DNA of 20,104 nt from NCBI GenBank assembly GCA_000697335.1, contig JNEM01012174.1:1-20104 (forward strand), read 5' to 3'. Of this stretch, positions 1 to 10,041 are shown in pieces. Below the pieces are notes generated by a model, which was not told where the DNA came from, searched no databases, and was given only the letters and a program-made list of their open reading frames with translations. The translations under genes were made by a program, and so were the position numbers. Each line of letters opens with the position of its first letter. Positions within the stretch are counted from its first letter, which is position 1. Source of the DNA: Conidiobolus incongruus B7586 (Eukaryota > Entomophthoromycota > Entomophthoromycetes > Entomophthorales > Conidiobolaceae).

Positions 1-494
1 GATATATTTTGAATAATTTTTTTAGTTTAAAATAATTTACCTAATAATGAATTATTAATGAAGAGAATATTATATTAACAAAAGATATTTTTTAATTTTA
101 AATTATTTTAAATTATTTTAGAGGGTTTCTGGTTAAGTTTAATAAATATTAAAATTAAAGACTTTTAATGATTATTATTTAATTTAAATATAATTAAACT
201 AAATTATAAACTTTAAAAAATTAATTTTTTAATCAAAAAAGCTATTAGATATAAATATAGTGTAAAAATATATATTTTCTTATTTATTTTGAATATATGT
301 TATTATTTAAAATTATTAATATATATAATAAATCAGAAATTAAAAAATTTCTCATTTTTTCAATTTTGTAATAATATTAAATATTATTAAAAATTAATTT
401 TATATTCAATAATTATTATTGGTCATTTTAATTATAATGAGCAATATTATTTAAAATAAATAGTAAAATAAGATTATTGATCAATATAAAATAA
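1..494. other. AT-rich intergenic DNA, nothing recognised
   Basis: Long A/T runs with stops in all frames. I see no open frame, RNA gene or repeat worth naming. The left edge of the LRR-like pseudogene that follows could lie somewhere inside this stretch, but I cannot see it. Confidence 0.6.
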
Positions 495-943
495 TATATC
501 TATTTAAAAAGAATAAATATTTATAATCCCAGAATTAAAGTTAAAAATATTGAATTTTTAAATTTGGATGCCAATATTCAACTACTATAGTTATCTTATA
601 ATATAATTAAAAGAATTAGTCTTGGAATATTAAAATAAAGAAAATTAGAATATAATTATTTAATTTAAGATATTAGCAATAAAAATTAGTGATTTATTGA
701 TATATTAGTAAATATATTAAAATTTATTTAAAAAATTAAAAATTGATTTTTTATTATATTTAAATATTTTTATATATTTTATCAAAATGGTTATGTTTTT
801 GATAATCTTTTTTTAACTTTAGAAAAGATTGATATTGGAATATTAAGCTTAAACCCTCAGGATATCTAATTTGATATATTTTCAAACTATTCACATATTT
901 TAGAATTTGATAATAAAGTATACTTTAGGTGATTATATAATAT
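495..943 (+). pseudogene. Decayed LRR (F-box/RNI-like) protein gene fragment
   Basis: One plus-strand frame (codons in phase with position 525) carries protein-like text broken by about a dozen stop codons. Recognisable pieces are NIEFLNLDANIQLL (near 555-596) followed by IKRISLGILK, then NLFLTLEKIDIGILSLNPQDI (near 807-869) and FDIFSNYSHILEFDNKVYF. The L-x-x-L-x-L spacing and the downstream phrase resemble leucine-rich repeats of RNI-like proteins, and an intact F-box/LRR gene lies 2.4 kb downstream. All pieces stay in one frame, so decay seems to be mainly by point changes. No start codon or F-box is visible. The assignment is inference from repeat texture and not a clear homology match. 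A chance open stretch in AT-rich DNA is the alternative. Confidence 0.4.
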
Positions 944-1257
944 TGTCATAAGTTAGGAGACTCTACTTCTGCTAAATATACTTATATCAACTAAGTATAA
1001 GGATTATTCACCCCTCATATAATCAGCTATTTCAGCTCTATCCTTTAATTGTCTGATGATACAAGCCACCAGAAAACCTCATAAATCTCCTTACCCTATT
1101 CACTTTATATAAAACCCCTAATTATATCTATCTTCAAGAAGACGAGTTCGATTTGGGCCCTCCTAGCTATTTGATTTGAACTAATAAACCCCCTGTCTCC
1201 TTAGCACACACCTGGAATTCTCTGGATATCTTTCTTTTATCTAAACTATCTTGAACA
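944..1257 (+). other. GC-richer island with TATA motif; LTR-like or old promoter
   Basis: This stretch is clearly richer in C and G than its surroundings. It contains TTTATATAAAACCCC near 1105-1119, then a C/T-rich stretch that ends in ATGGCTTTCC at 1257. The limits TGTCATAAG (944) and TTGAACA (1257) would satisfy a TG...CA rule with a TATA box in the middle, as in an LTR, but I see no matching target duplication. It could equally be the promoter and leader of a lost gene: a 40-codon frame starts at the ATG at 1257 and stops at 1377-1379. The nature of the element is unresolved. Confidence 0.25.
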
Positions 1258-2279
1258 TGGCTTTCCAAAGAGGTGTTAGTATAGAAATTTTAAATGAATC
1301 ATTATATAAGATAATTCCCAAAATAAGATTGCTAAATAAATTTTTGAATTTGTATTTGATTAAACAAATTAATATATAATTTATAATTTTTTATATTTAA
1401 AAATCCCTGAAGAATATTTAGATAATTATCATATTTTTTGTATTATGGCACAATGGTTAAATATAATCAAATTTAAATAATTAATATATTTGGGTTATGA
1501 AAGAATATTTATTTGAAATAAATTCATTATTATAGGTTTAGTGAAGATGACTGATTGCTTATATAAATAAACCTTATATTCAGTAATTATCCCAGTTTTT
1601 ATTGCTTTTAAACAATAAGATCAAAATAGAATTGCCATGATTAGTACCATGAAAATAATATATAAAATTAAAAAAATTAATAGTAATAAATAGTAGAAAA
1701 GGTGTTATATTGTGTGTTTAATATTTAACTTGAATATGAAAATAGTAGTATTAACATAGCTGATAAATAAATTAAATGTTAAAATACAACTAATTTTGAA
1801 TAGTATTAAAGTAATTACAATATAAATTTGGAAACATAACAAATCACTATATAATGGAAAAACAAGTTTGAAATAAATTTTTAAATAAATGATAGTAAAA
1901 AAATATAAGGAATTATATTTCACATGAAAAAAAGCAAAAATCATTGTTTTTCTTTGAAATCAAATTGATAAATTGAATGTTATTAAAACACCCAAATTTC
2001 GGTAAAAATTTTAGTATAAATATTTATATAAAATTTATTATTAAAGATAAAATATAGAATTATATTAAAATATTTATATAAATCATTATTACTATTATTA
2101 TGGCTGTTTCGAATATTAGAATACAGGGGAAATATTTGGTAAAATGAATTGATGTTCATAAAGGATACTTTTATTAATGTCAATATTATATGTAATATTC
2201 TTTTCAGCAGGCTAATTAAATTAATGTATGTTAAGTTTTAAGCCATAATAATAACAATGTTAATTAAGGAAAAAGATAT
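1258..2279. other. AT-rich intergenic DNA
   Basis: Mostly A/T with no supported gene. Short frames rich in F, I, Y and L on the minus strand reflect base composition and not coding. The phrases LNESLYKIIPKIRLLNKFLN (about 1293-1352) and PEEYLDNYHIFCIMAQWLN (about 1406-1462) are protein-like and lie in different frames. They might be further debris of the LRR-like pseudogene upstream. Confidence 0.5.
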
Positions 2280-2609
2280 TGCAGTTCTGCTAGCAAGTAG
2301 CGTTGCAATAAGGATTGAGTAAACTCGATAAAACCGGCCAAGGGTGGCTGACGAGATATTTTAGAGGGTTTTATATAAAATATTATGTATGGCTTGGCCC
2401 TGATCAAGATGATCTCCGAGAAAATATATGCTAAGTGACGATTAAATAGTAATATCATTCCTTAGCCAATGTTTTGAACCACTGATTATAGTTGTTATCT
2501 GGAAATTCGAATTTACAAGAATTGCGTAACGTAAATGTATATAGATTAGATGCGGAATAAAGACCAATGGTCAAAGTTGAATGGTGAGCGGAACTCTCGA
2601 TCCGCATCA
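2280..2609 (-). mobile_element. Probable solo LTR of an LTR retrotransposon
   Basis: A 330 bp GC-richer block in AT desert. Read on the minus strand it begins TGATGCGGATC and ends GCAGAACTGCA, giving TG...CA ends. ATAT lies directly outside both ends (2276-2279 and 2610-2613), compatible with a 4 bp target duplication, although this is weak evidence in AT-rich DNA. A TATA box (TTTTATATAAAACCC) sits about two thirds of the way along, where the U3/R border of an LTR is expected. No internal region, primer-binding site or second LTR is adjacent, so it would be a solo LTR left after recombination. The family cannot be told from the LTR alone. Minus-strand frames across this block are incidental. 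Confidence 0.55.
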
Positions 2610-2765
2610 ATATAATAAACAGAATAATATTTTTTTTATTTGAATAATTTATGAAAAAATTACAATGTATGAATAATACAAATACCATGTTAAAATTATT
2701 CAAACAAATTTGTTATTCAAGTATTCCTAATTAATAAATATTCTGATATTAATATATTGTTATTG

Positions 2766-3078
2766 ATGATTGGCTATTTTGTGAAGTTTAAATTAATTCA
2801 TTGGATGAAAGTAAACATAGATCCTTGAGAAAGCAGTGCTCCAATCAGAATTAGTAAAGGGAGGAATTTAGGAATATTTGGCTATAAGATGGGTTGAAAG
2901 GTAGTTTTATTTTTCAATCAAATAGTGGAGAAAACTCATATCTACTTAATCTTGCTATGAATCATTCAAATTCATGGTTCTTATGTAGGTCAGGTTAAAA
3001 GATTTAGAAGCTACTGCGGTGGCTTGGCTGAATGGCCAATCAATGAACGAAGAACAAATGATTCTCTATGCAAGATAA
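2766..3078 (+). pseudogene. Possible tiny three-exon gene or 3' gene remnant
   Basis: A tentative model joins 2766-2810, 2872-2900 and 2994-3078 and gives 52 residues. The first intron (2811-2871, GTAAAC...TTTAG) is 61 nt, the size usual in this window. The second (2901-2993) is 93 nt and has tandem acceptors; only the second AG keeps the frame. The last exon reads LKDLEATAVAWLNGQSMNEE before QMILYAR and a stop, which is distinctly protein-like and GC-richer than the surroundings. I recognise no family. The 5' part is AT-rich, so the true start may be lost and this may be the tail of a decayed gene. It lies about 250 bp upstream of the F-box gene, on the same strand. Confidence 0.25.
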
Positions 3079-3330
3079 GAATTATTATTACTTTAGGTTA
3101 ATATAGTGATATTAGATAAGAGTAGAGACTCATATTTTGTTACACTACAAAAAAAGTATTCACCTATATTAGTACTTTTGATCCAATGCTTGTGCTTTAA
3201 TCTACGTCTTTGATCACCAATTCTAAATTTTAAAGTTGTACTGATAAATCAAAACATCCAACGAATCATTTTATTGTAATACGATATATTGTTTACTCTA
3301 ATATCATCCCGATACTCGAAAGCTTAGTAA

Positions 3331-4845
3331 ATGAGTCAACCAAATTTAAATCCAGATCCTCCAAATAATCTTTTGCAATATTTACAAAACGATTCAACTT
3401 CGAGCAGAAGGGATGCCGGGTTTAATAATTTGAATGACGACCAAAAAGTACTTGTTATCAAACATATTGCAGATTACTTGAATCATTCGTCAACATTATC
3501 GCTTCGCTCTGTTTCAAAAGTCTTCAATTATGCCATTGGCCCTAGAAAGGCGACTCACCTGACTCTCTTTAGAAACAATTCGCACCAAAGATATACTAAT
3601 ATAAATGAAAGTGATATTGCCTATTTAGAGACCGAAATTGACGAATTTATAAAGGATAATTCTCCTAATCGACGATTTGTCCAACGCATCGAAATGAGAC
3701 GACTGGCGCCATTTGCTCTTAGAAACAATATATTTTCAACATTTCCTAACATTAGAATTGTTCGCATTTCCAATGTTCAACTTAAAGAAGATTTAATACT
3801 ACAGGCCTTAAAAAATTTAACAAATTTAGTCGAATTAGATATAACTAAAACATTTATTAGGAAAAAAACTGATGTAGATCCCAATCCTGAAGGAATTCGT
3901 TTACCATCTTCGTTTGTCAAATTGAATTTATGCGGCGTTCATTTATATAACAATCCAATTTCATTTGAAAACACTGTCCTTCAGCATAGGTTAATACAAA
4001 ATTTAAGTTGCTCAGCTCTTCCTTCTACACGATTAATTGAATCTTATTTCGATCTAAACCATTCACTGGAGAGTTTTCGATTTGTTATTAACCATTCTTT
4101 TGATTCATATGAGACTTTGAGCAAAATACTTCGAGTTAATACCAAAATTCGCCATTTTCACCTGGAATTTAACAGGCTAATTCAAAAAGCCTTGACGATT
4201 ATTAGCCATGGGTTACCAAATTTAAGGTCACTTACCTTATCAAATGTGGAACACCTCCAAAGAGATTATGACATACGTCTTGAAATCAATAATTCTGTCT
4301 TTTTACCAATTCCCATGAGGATTACCAAGTTTGAATTACGATGCAGCGGTTTACCTGCAGAATCGATTAATAATCTTTTGAAAAATATGCCCCAGCTGCG
4401 AGAACTTACCATCTATATCAATGCAAGCATCCCGTCAGTGGCCAGATCAATTTATCAGAATTGTCCATTATTAACTTCTTTAACAATCCGATATCCAGAG
4501 CAATTTGAATCCTTACGTGGTGATGTATTAGCTTTAGAGAACCTATTTGATACTGAGCTTCACAATGCTCATTATTCCTGCGCACAAAATCTCAAATCTC
4601 TTACTCTCATTAATTTGGATATCATCACTTTCCAGCCTCGTTATCTTCACCAATTTACCAATCTTGAGATTTTGAATTTTTATCGATATCAGCCTCGATT
4701 TCGACAAAGGGAACTTTCCAAACTATTCCATGATCACCTGTCAAGATTTGAGGGTTTTCGTTATTGGGTTCAAACCCGACAATTATGTCATCAAGGCTAC
4801 ATATATAAACCCCAAACTCAATGGAAACCATATCCTTTTAAATAA
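3331..4845 (+). CDS. F-box/leucine-rich-repeat (RNI-like) protein
   Basis: A single uninterrupted frame of 504 codons. Residues about 31-75 (NDDQKVLVIKHIADYL, then SLRSVSKVFNYAI) fit a degenerate F-box: a short amphipathic helix, L-x-x-R-x-V-S-K, then a hydrophobic turn. LRR-type strands follow: FPNIRIVRISNV (138-149), LTNLVELDITKTFI (163-176), LPNLRSLTLSNV (295-306), MPQLRELTIYI (353-363), CPLLTSLTIRYPE (378-390), QNLKSLTLINLDI (419-431) and FTNLEILNFYRY (442-453). In known F-box/LRR proteins the F-box binds Skp1 of an SCF ubiquitin ligase and the LRRs recruit the substrate. That role is inferred here, and the substrate cannot be guessed. The first ATG follows TAGTAA, so the start is well bounded. 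It is intron-free and much less AT-biased than its flanks, hence very likely functional. A degraded LRR-like frame lies upstream near 495-943, suggesting a multi-copy family. Confidence 0.85.
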   Translation: MSQPNLNPDPPNNLLQYLQNDSTSSRRDAGFNNLNDDQKVLVIKHIADYLNHSSTLSLRSVSKVFNYAIGPRKATHLTLFRNNSHQRYTNINESDIAYLETEIDEFIKDNSPNRRFVQRIEMRRLAPFALRNNIFSTFPNIRIVRISNVQLKEDLILQALKNLTNLVELDITKTFIRKKTDVDPNPEGIRLPSSFVKLNLCGVHLYNNPISFENTVLQHRLIQNLSCSALPSTRLIESYFDLNHSLESFRFVINHSFDSYETLSKILRVNTKIRHFHLEFNRLIQKALTIISHGLPNLRSLTLSNVEHLQRDYDIRLEINNSVFLPIPMRITKFELRCSGLPAESINNLLKNMPQLRELTIYINASIPSVARSIYQNCPLLTSLTIRYPEQFESLRGDVLALENLFDTELHNAHYSCAQNLKSLTLINLDIITFQPRYLHQFTNLEILNFYRYQPRFRQRELSKLFHDHLSRFEGFRYWVQTRQLCHQGYIYKPQTQWKPYPFK

Positions 4846-5149
4846 TCCATTTCAATACTTATCATTTTATGCTATTAATAAAATATATCTAATAATATTA
4901 TTTAAGATCTATTTCATTATATATAACACTTTATGATATAATATATAAAGCATTGCTAATATTTGCACAAATACCAATATAAAATCTATCGCACTTGTCT
5001 TTTAATGAAAACTAAAAGGACCTAAGTTAATCTACCTTATATTTAATGTTCTAATTTTCATCATTTGAAATCATTATATATTGAGAGTGTTTTTTAAATA
5101 TTCGAAATGTTAAAGAACAAGATTATTGCATTGCTATGCTGATTCAACA
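4846..5149. other. 3' flank of the F-box gene
   Basis: AT-rich, with no gene. A second frame that overlaps the gene's 3' end is a shadow of it. Weak similarity to the outer part of the right repeat copy may begin around 5100. Confidence 0.5.
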
Positions 5150-5470
5150 AATATAATCATTCCTAAATACTTGATACTATTATGAGCAGTAAACCCTGTT
5201 AGACTCTCACATTTCGAATCATCCGCAAACTCTTTCACAAATCCGCCTACAAAGTAACCAACAAATACACCAAAACTACAGAATTACATGCAAATACGTC
5301 AAACAACTATAAATATACTAATACAATCAAGTTGTCACGTCGGTCCCCTTCGTTTGCTATTGCACTACAATATATATTAAACAATTAACTACTCCTTTGT
5401 ACTATCTAACACACGCCGTCCCAGAAGACGACTATTTAACTTAAAGTTATTAGGCATCTGACTTCCTAGC
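5150..5470 (+). repeat. Left copy of an inverted repeat pair
   Basis: This block aligns by eye, as reverse complement, to about 5930-6276. Shared tracts include TCAAACAnCTATAAATAT near 5299-5316, TACAATCAAGTTG then CACG near 5322-5339, AGAAGACGACTAT near 5426-5438, and AAAGTTATTAG followed by CTGACTT near 5443-5463. Identity is high in these tracts and lower between them, with small indels, so the copies are old. TATAAATAT is kept in both copies in the same relative orientation. No protein is visible. It may be a terminal inverted repeat, or one of two solo LTR-like elements inserted in opposite directions. Confidence 0.65.
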
Positions 5471-5929
5471 TAGTGCAGTATAAAGCAATAAAATATTTAT
5501 TAAGTTAATATAAAACAATGAACAAGTTGATTCAAATGATCTATTGAAATTTATAGCATATACAAATTTTTAAGCAAATTTAATATTACTGATAAATGAA
5601 TTATTTAATAAGTAATCATTAATCAAAATACATTAATTCATGTAATTTTGATGTCAGTTATTGAAAAGGAATAGAAAATATTAAACCATTATAAGAATAA
5701 CCATAAAGTTGGATTAAATATTGATGGCCAAATAGATAATATTGTGTTTCAATATTTTACATAAGAACTAAAATTGCAATGGTATGATTATATATTTTAT
5801 TGAATTAATTATAGAACAAAATTAGATAAAATTTATTTTTTTTAAAAATGATTTGAAGAAGATTCGAATCTTAGAACAATAGATATACTCCAACAAAAAT
5901 AGAATTTTACAACCATATTGACATTGACT
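5471..5929. other. AT-rich spacer between the inverted repeat copies
   Basis: About 460 bp, highly AT-rich, with no open frame of note. It carries no transposase-like frame, so if the arms belong to one element that element is non-autonomous. The phrase AAGATTCGAATCTT near 5868 looks like a tRNA T-arm, but no tRNA surrounds it. Confidence 0.5.
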
Positions 5930-6276
5930 GGAAAGTCAGGTGTCTAATAACTTTCAAGTATATAGTCGTCTTTTGGTACGGTGCCCGTTAGGTGATATAA
6001 AAGTAGTTATTTATTGTTTAACCTGGATTGTTGGGAGTACTCTGAGAAGAGGACTGGCGTGTCAACTTGATTGTAGTTGGCATATTTATAGCTGTTTGAT
6101 GTGTCTTTCCTAGGTACGAGGGGCATGTTGGGTGGAACGGTTGAACCGCAGTTCGGGTGTATTTATTGGTCATCTTCTAGGTGGATCTTTGACGGGATTC
6201 TCGAATGATCTGAATTGTTAAGGTCGAACGGGTCTTCCGGTTCACGATAGTATATTCAATACAGAGGGAATATAAT
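5930..6276 (-). repeat. Right copy of an inverted repeat pair
   Basis: Reverse-complement partner of 5150-5470. On the minus strand it carries TCAAACAGCTATAAATATG, then ACAATCAAGTTGACACG, AAAAGACGACTATA and AAAGTTATTAGACACCTGAC in the same order as the left copy. It is more GC-rich than the left copy and GC-rich sequence continues to about 6418, so the element may extend to there. A 500 bp block 5919-6418 would begin TGACATTGACTG and end GCACTAACCA (TG...CA), compatible with an LTR, but no target duplication is seen. Confidence 0.65.
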
Positions 6277-7288
6277 TCACAAAGAATTGGGATTGGTCAA
6301 GCGTATTGATCACGCCGGTTGACTAGGATTCTTCACTTGGAACGAAAAAACTATTTCACATCCGTGATAATAACCACTAAGCGTTTCGTGAAATCAACGC
6401 ATGGCGGCAGCACTAACCAAGCTTAATTTTATTAAATTTTAACGCAATACAAATCAAAAGTATATTTTGTTTTTGGTAATTTTGATTGTTTTGATTCAGA
6501 ATTTAAATATAATTTGTGTAAATCTAATCCGATATATTGATTTTTTTAATAGTTTAATTTTGGTTGGACCCTATCAATATCGCTTATTAGGTCAACAGAT
6601 AATTTTTTATATCACAATTCATACAAAACTTAAATTCTTTAATTGTTTTTATAATCGAATTATTGATTTATATAACAATTAAAATATAGCATATCTAATA
6701 TAGTTTATCTGTATTTTTCAGTTTTTCTACTAGTTTAATTGTTTATTTTCAAAATATACAATACAAAAAAACCCAGAATGTTAGGGAAACATATGTGATC
6801 AACTTTTATTTCAATTAATTTTATATTATTTATTCCTAATAAATATAAAATTTTATTTAAAAATTAAAATTTCAAAATAATATTTAATAATATTACTAAT
6901 TTATAATCAATTAAATTATATATTCATCAAAATAAGTTATAATTCATAATGCTTATAAAAAGTTTGTATTTTTAAACTTAATAGAAATATATAATAATAT
7001 TGAAGCTTATTGAATACTAAATTATTTCATTTAATAATGTTAAATTAGTTAAATCTTTTAACTAATTATATTTTATTAATTGAATTAATCACTAATTAAA
7101 ATTAAATTTTTTTAAAAAAAATAGAAACAATACTTATAATAATTATATTTTAAATTATATCTGTAATAATAATATAAAATTATATAAATTACAATCTTAT
7201 ATTAAATTAATATACAAAAATAAATAATATATATAATAATTCAAGGTAAAAATATATTTATTTTAATATATGTAATATCAATTTAAAA
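6277..7288. other. Outer part of right repeat, then AT-rich intergenic DNA
   Basis: 6277-6418 stays GC-richer and probably belongs to the right repeat copy. After that the DNA is AT-rich. A 71-codon plus-strand frame at 6467-6682, rich in F, I, L and N, has no support as a gene. The last 250 bp or so form the 3' flank of the carrier gene. Confidence 0.5.
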
Positions 7289-8355
7289 TTATTGAGCTTT
7301 AGATTTGGTAACACCTAATTTTTGTCGTACTACAGCCATTATAAGTACAATTAAGAGATTAATCTTCTCCTTGAATAAGAATAATAATGCTTGTGATAAC
7401 ACAGCCTTAGAAATCTGAGCTTGCATTCCTTTATACCATCCAAAGAATCCTTCACGCTTGTATACACGGGTAAGAACATCCCAACTGTTCTTGTAAGCTT
7501 GATAATCTTGATCTTGATCAGCAGATTTGGATGGTTTCCACTGGAGTCTTACTTTAGCCATGATAAGTGGATAAGTCACGACTGTTGCAACAGATTTGGC
7601 AATTGCCCCAATGATAAACACCTGTAAAGCAGTTAAATTTTTATGCTTATAGGTGTTCAACCAAAAAGCCTTCAGTTTTTCAAATACAGCATAAGTAATT
7701 GAAGGGTTGATAACTAATAAGAAGGAGGGTTTTAACCCACTCCAAAGACCAGTCAGACCATCCTCATGAATGATCTCCTCCCATGTGCCGAGCATACTCT
7801 TACGATGCTCTACATCGGTCGTCTGTTGTCTTGTAACAGCAACGGAGATGGGCAATGAGACGATCTGAGACCAGATACCAGCGATGGCACCAATCAAAAG
7901 TTCTGCAGGAACAGATAAGGTTTTGTGCATGATTTTTTCGTCTACCTTAAGCCTATTCAAATAACGATTTCTGATAGCAGTGTAGCAATAAAAGTAAGCA
8001 AAGTTACTAGCTACAACTTGAAATACACCAACACCTAAACCGTTGAAAAATCCTGAAAGCCCTTCTTTTTTATAAATTTCAGACAATACAGCTAACATAG
8101 TTTCAGGATGCTTTTTAGATAAATCTTGAATTTTAGAATCTGAAGTATTTGAAGCTTTTTTATTTGGTACTTGTAAAACTGTTTTAGCTCTAAAATGAAA
8201 AAAAAAGATTAGTTATATATATTAAAATGATTGAATTTTAAAGATTACATGTCAAGGGGATAACTTGCAGTTAAAGCAAAAGCAGCACCTGCTCCGCCTG
8301 CTAATGCGGTTTCGAAAGAATCCCAATCAAAGTTTAAGGTTGAAAAGTATTTCAT
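7289..8355 (-). CDS. PMP47: Peroxisomal adenine nucleotide carrier (SLC25A17/PMP34/PMP47 type)
   Basis: Two exons, 8355-8249 and 8189-7289, joined across a 59 nt intron (GTAATC...TTTTAG with an AACTAATC branch-like site), give 335 residues, close to the 300-330 usual in this family. Three mitochondrial-carrier repeats are present. Repeat 1 has the signature PLDIAK (33-38), which the intron splits at codon 36. Repeats 2 and 3 carry LPISVAVTRQQ (148-158) and YPLIMAKVRLQ (242-252). The peroxisomal subfamily is indicated by SNFAYFY (97-103), GLKPSFLLVINPSITY (187-202) and IIGAIAKSVATVVTYPL (228-244), close to human PMP34 as I remember it. Loss of the acidic residue in the signatures of repeats 2 and 3 also fits that subfamily. 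By family knowledge it would exchange cytosolic ATP for peroxisomal AMP/ADP or CoA-type cofactors to support fatty-acid activation. The start is chosen because exon 1 supplies the missing first helix. Confidence 0.9.
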
Positions 8356-8997
8356 AGTAGATTTAATTAATATAATTAGTGTTAATCTAAGTGATAAGGG
8401 TTTGATCAATGATAAAGAGATAGGAACTAATTTATAAATGGACGTTACTTGCTTTAATCATGGGATAATTGAATTAAATCAATTTAATTGAATATCCATA
8501 ATTCACTTCTATTCCATTTGATCTCTCACGTGTTAAACTATTTATTATTTTAAAATTACCCAATATTAGTTTCAAATTGTATTAAGTTATTTATCTGCAA
8601 AGATATCAAAGTTAATTTTGTCAATATCAAAAGATTATGTAACAATATAATATAATACATACACCTAAGAAAATCATTCAAACTATGATAAAATCCATTC
8701 TTTATTCTTAGATTCAATAAAAATCAAACTTTTTTCACTTGTATATATCTTAACTTTTATTGTAATAAATAACTTTGGACCATCTAAGTTTTTAGTGCCA
8801 GTATTATAGAGATCAACTAATTATAATTATAATGCCTTTCTTTTGTAAAATTTTGAATATTTTTAATTAATAATATCAAAATGAATTAAATAATTTTTTT
8901 TAAAATTTTAATTTTATTCAATATTTGAATTTCTTTTTTTTTATTTTTATGTATTATTAAATACATTGGTAGATTTGCAAATAATAAACAATTATTA
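8356..8997. other. Upstream region of the carrier gene
   Basis: The proximal 180 bp are less AT-biased and carry a CACGTG site. The rest is A/T-rich. I see no gene here. Confidence 0.5.
8526..8533 (-). promoter_or_regulatory. TCACGTGT (E-box, CACGTG) upstream of the carrier gene
   Basis: The palindrome CACGTG lies about 172 bp before the ATG at 8355. The same eight bases, in the same orientation relative to the gene, lie upstream of SEC23 at 19365-19372. bHLH factors of the Cbf1/Pho4 type bind CACGTG in fungi; a regulatory role here is inference. Confidence 0.4.
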
Positions 8998-9162
8998 TTA
9001 GTGAAACATAACCTCTAATTGCAATTGACGATCCATCTTAGCCATAATATTAAAGATTTGAAAATCACTTTTTGAATGGCATGATAAGTCGTCATTACCG
9101 ATGAATTGCTTATTAGAATGAGGGTAAAATGAGAATTCCAATTTTGAATATATATTTATCAT
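8998..9162 (-). CDS. Possible small protein, 54 residues, or gene fragment
   Basis: A minus-strand frame runs from ATG (9162) to TAA (8998-9000). Its body is GC-richer than the desert around it and reads like protein, for example FYPHSNKQFIGNDDLSCHS (residues 12-30) and NIMAKMDRQLQLEVMFH (residues 38-54). I recognise no domain, signal peptide or membrane segment. It is either a small gene, a terminal exon of an intron-containing gene whose other exons I cannot see, or a decaying fragment. The minimal sequence bias of the first nine codons (MINIYSKLE) leaves the start uncertain. Confidence 0.3.
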   Translation of the reverse strand: MINIYSKLEFSFYPHSNKQFIGNDDLSCHSKSDFQIFNIMAKMDRQLQLEVMFH

Positions 9163-9776
9163 TTAAAATGGTAAATAATATAAATTGATAAAAAATTTTT
9201 AATATAAAAAATTTCAATATTTTATGAAATAAAAAATAATTAATAAGTATTTTTAGTAGTATAATTAAATTATTTACTATGCTTTGAATTTAACGGTTTA
9301 TCTTTAGCTTATACTGCATTTTAAAGTTAATGATTATTTTACCCCTACAAGACTATGAATGAAATATTAATTAGTGCAAAACTACCTTTTTATCTTGAAT
9401 ATTTCCAATAAATTAAATTTAATATCTATTATTATTTTCAAAAATCTTTTTGAAAATTAAATTCACTTATAGAATTATAATATTTTAAGTATGATTTGGA
9501 AATATCAAAAGAATAATATTTCGAAATAGTTAAGAAATTGTAATTTACTATATATACTATATAAATTTATTATACTTATCAAATTTAAAGATGATTGAAT
9601 ATATTATAGAGTAAATTAAGTTATGATCTTTTTTAAATTTGAATAAATAAACACCTGAGAAATGCATTATCTAGTGGTATTGATTTTATTATTATTCAAT
9701 TTGAAATTGAGATTTTGAATATTATAAATTATAGATACACTAGAAATCAGATATATCAAATTTGACGTTTTAAATT

Positions 9777-9798
9777 TATATATATATATATATATATA
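9777..9798. repeat. (TA)11 microsatellite
   Basis: A perfect alternating TA run of 22 bases in intergenic DNA. Confidence 0.95.
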
Positions 9799-10039
9799 AT
9801 AATTCAATTTTTCTAATCCATTTTGAAGGTATATATTTCAAGGTAATAATTATTAAGATTAGACGACATTATTAACATTTTACACATAAATACTGTTCTA
9901 CAATTTTTATATTAAAGATTTTATTTAATATTCAATTATTATTATTTTTATTATTATTACACTTTTTTGAAAAATTTTTTTATTATGATAAAAATATTGA
10001 ATATATAAGAATAATGTGTATATTTATATTTTATTATTT

Positions 10040-10041
<2 letters not shown>

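Noticed and set aside
1705-2183. Two minus-strand open frames of 79 and 66 codons
   Set aside because: Residue content is nearly all F, I, L, Y, N and K, as expected from random A/T sequence. There is no domain, no composition change and no splice support.
2264-2703. Minus-strand frames of 64 and 82 codons
   Set aside because: They run across the LTR-like block and its A/T flank; the frames are incidental to that repeat.
5860-5890. tRNA T-arm-like AAGATTCGAATCTT
   Set aside because: No acceptor stem, D-arm or anticodon arm can be placed around it; a short palindrome by chance.
6467-6682. Plus-strand 71-codon frame
   Set aside because: Hydrophobic A/T-codon text; only a short VGPYQYRLLGQ piece looks protein-like. 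There is no family match and no supporting context.
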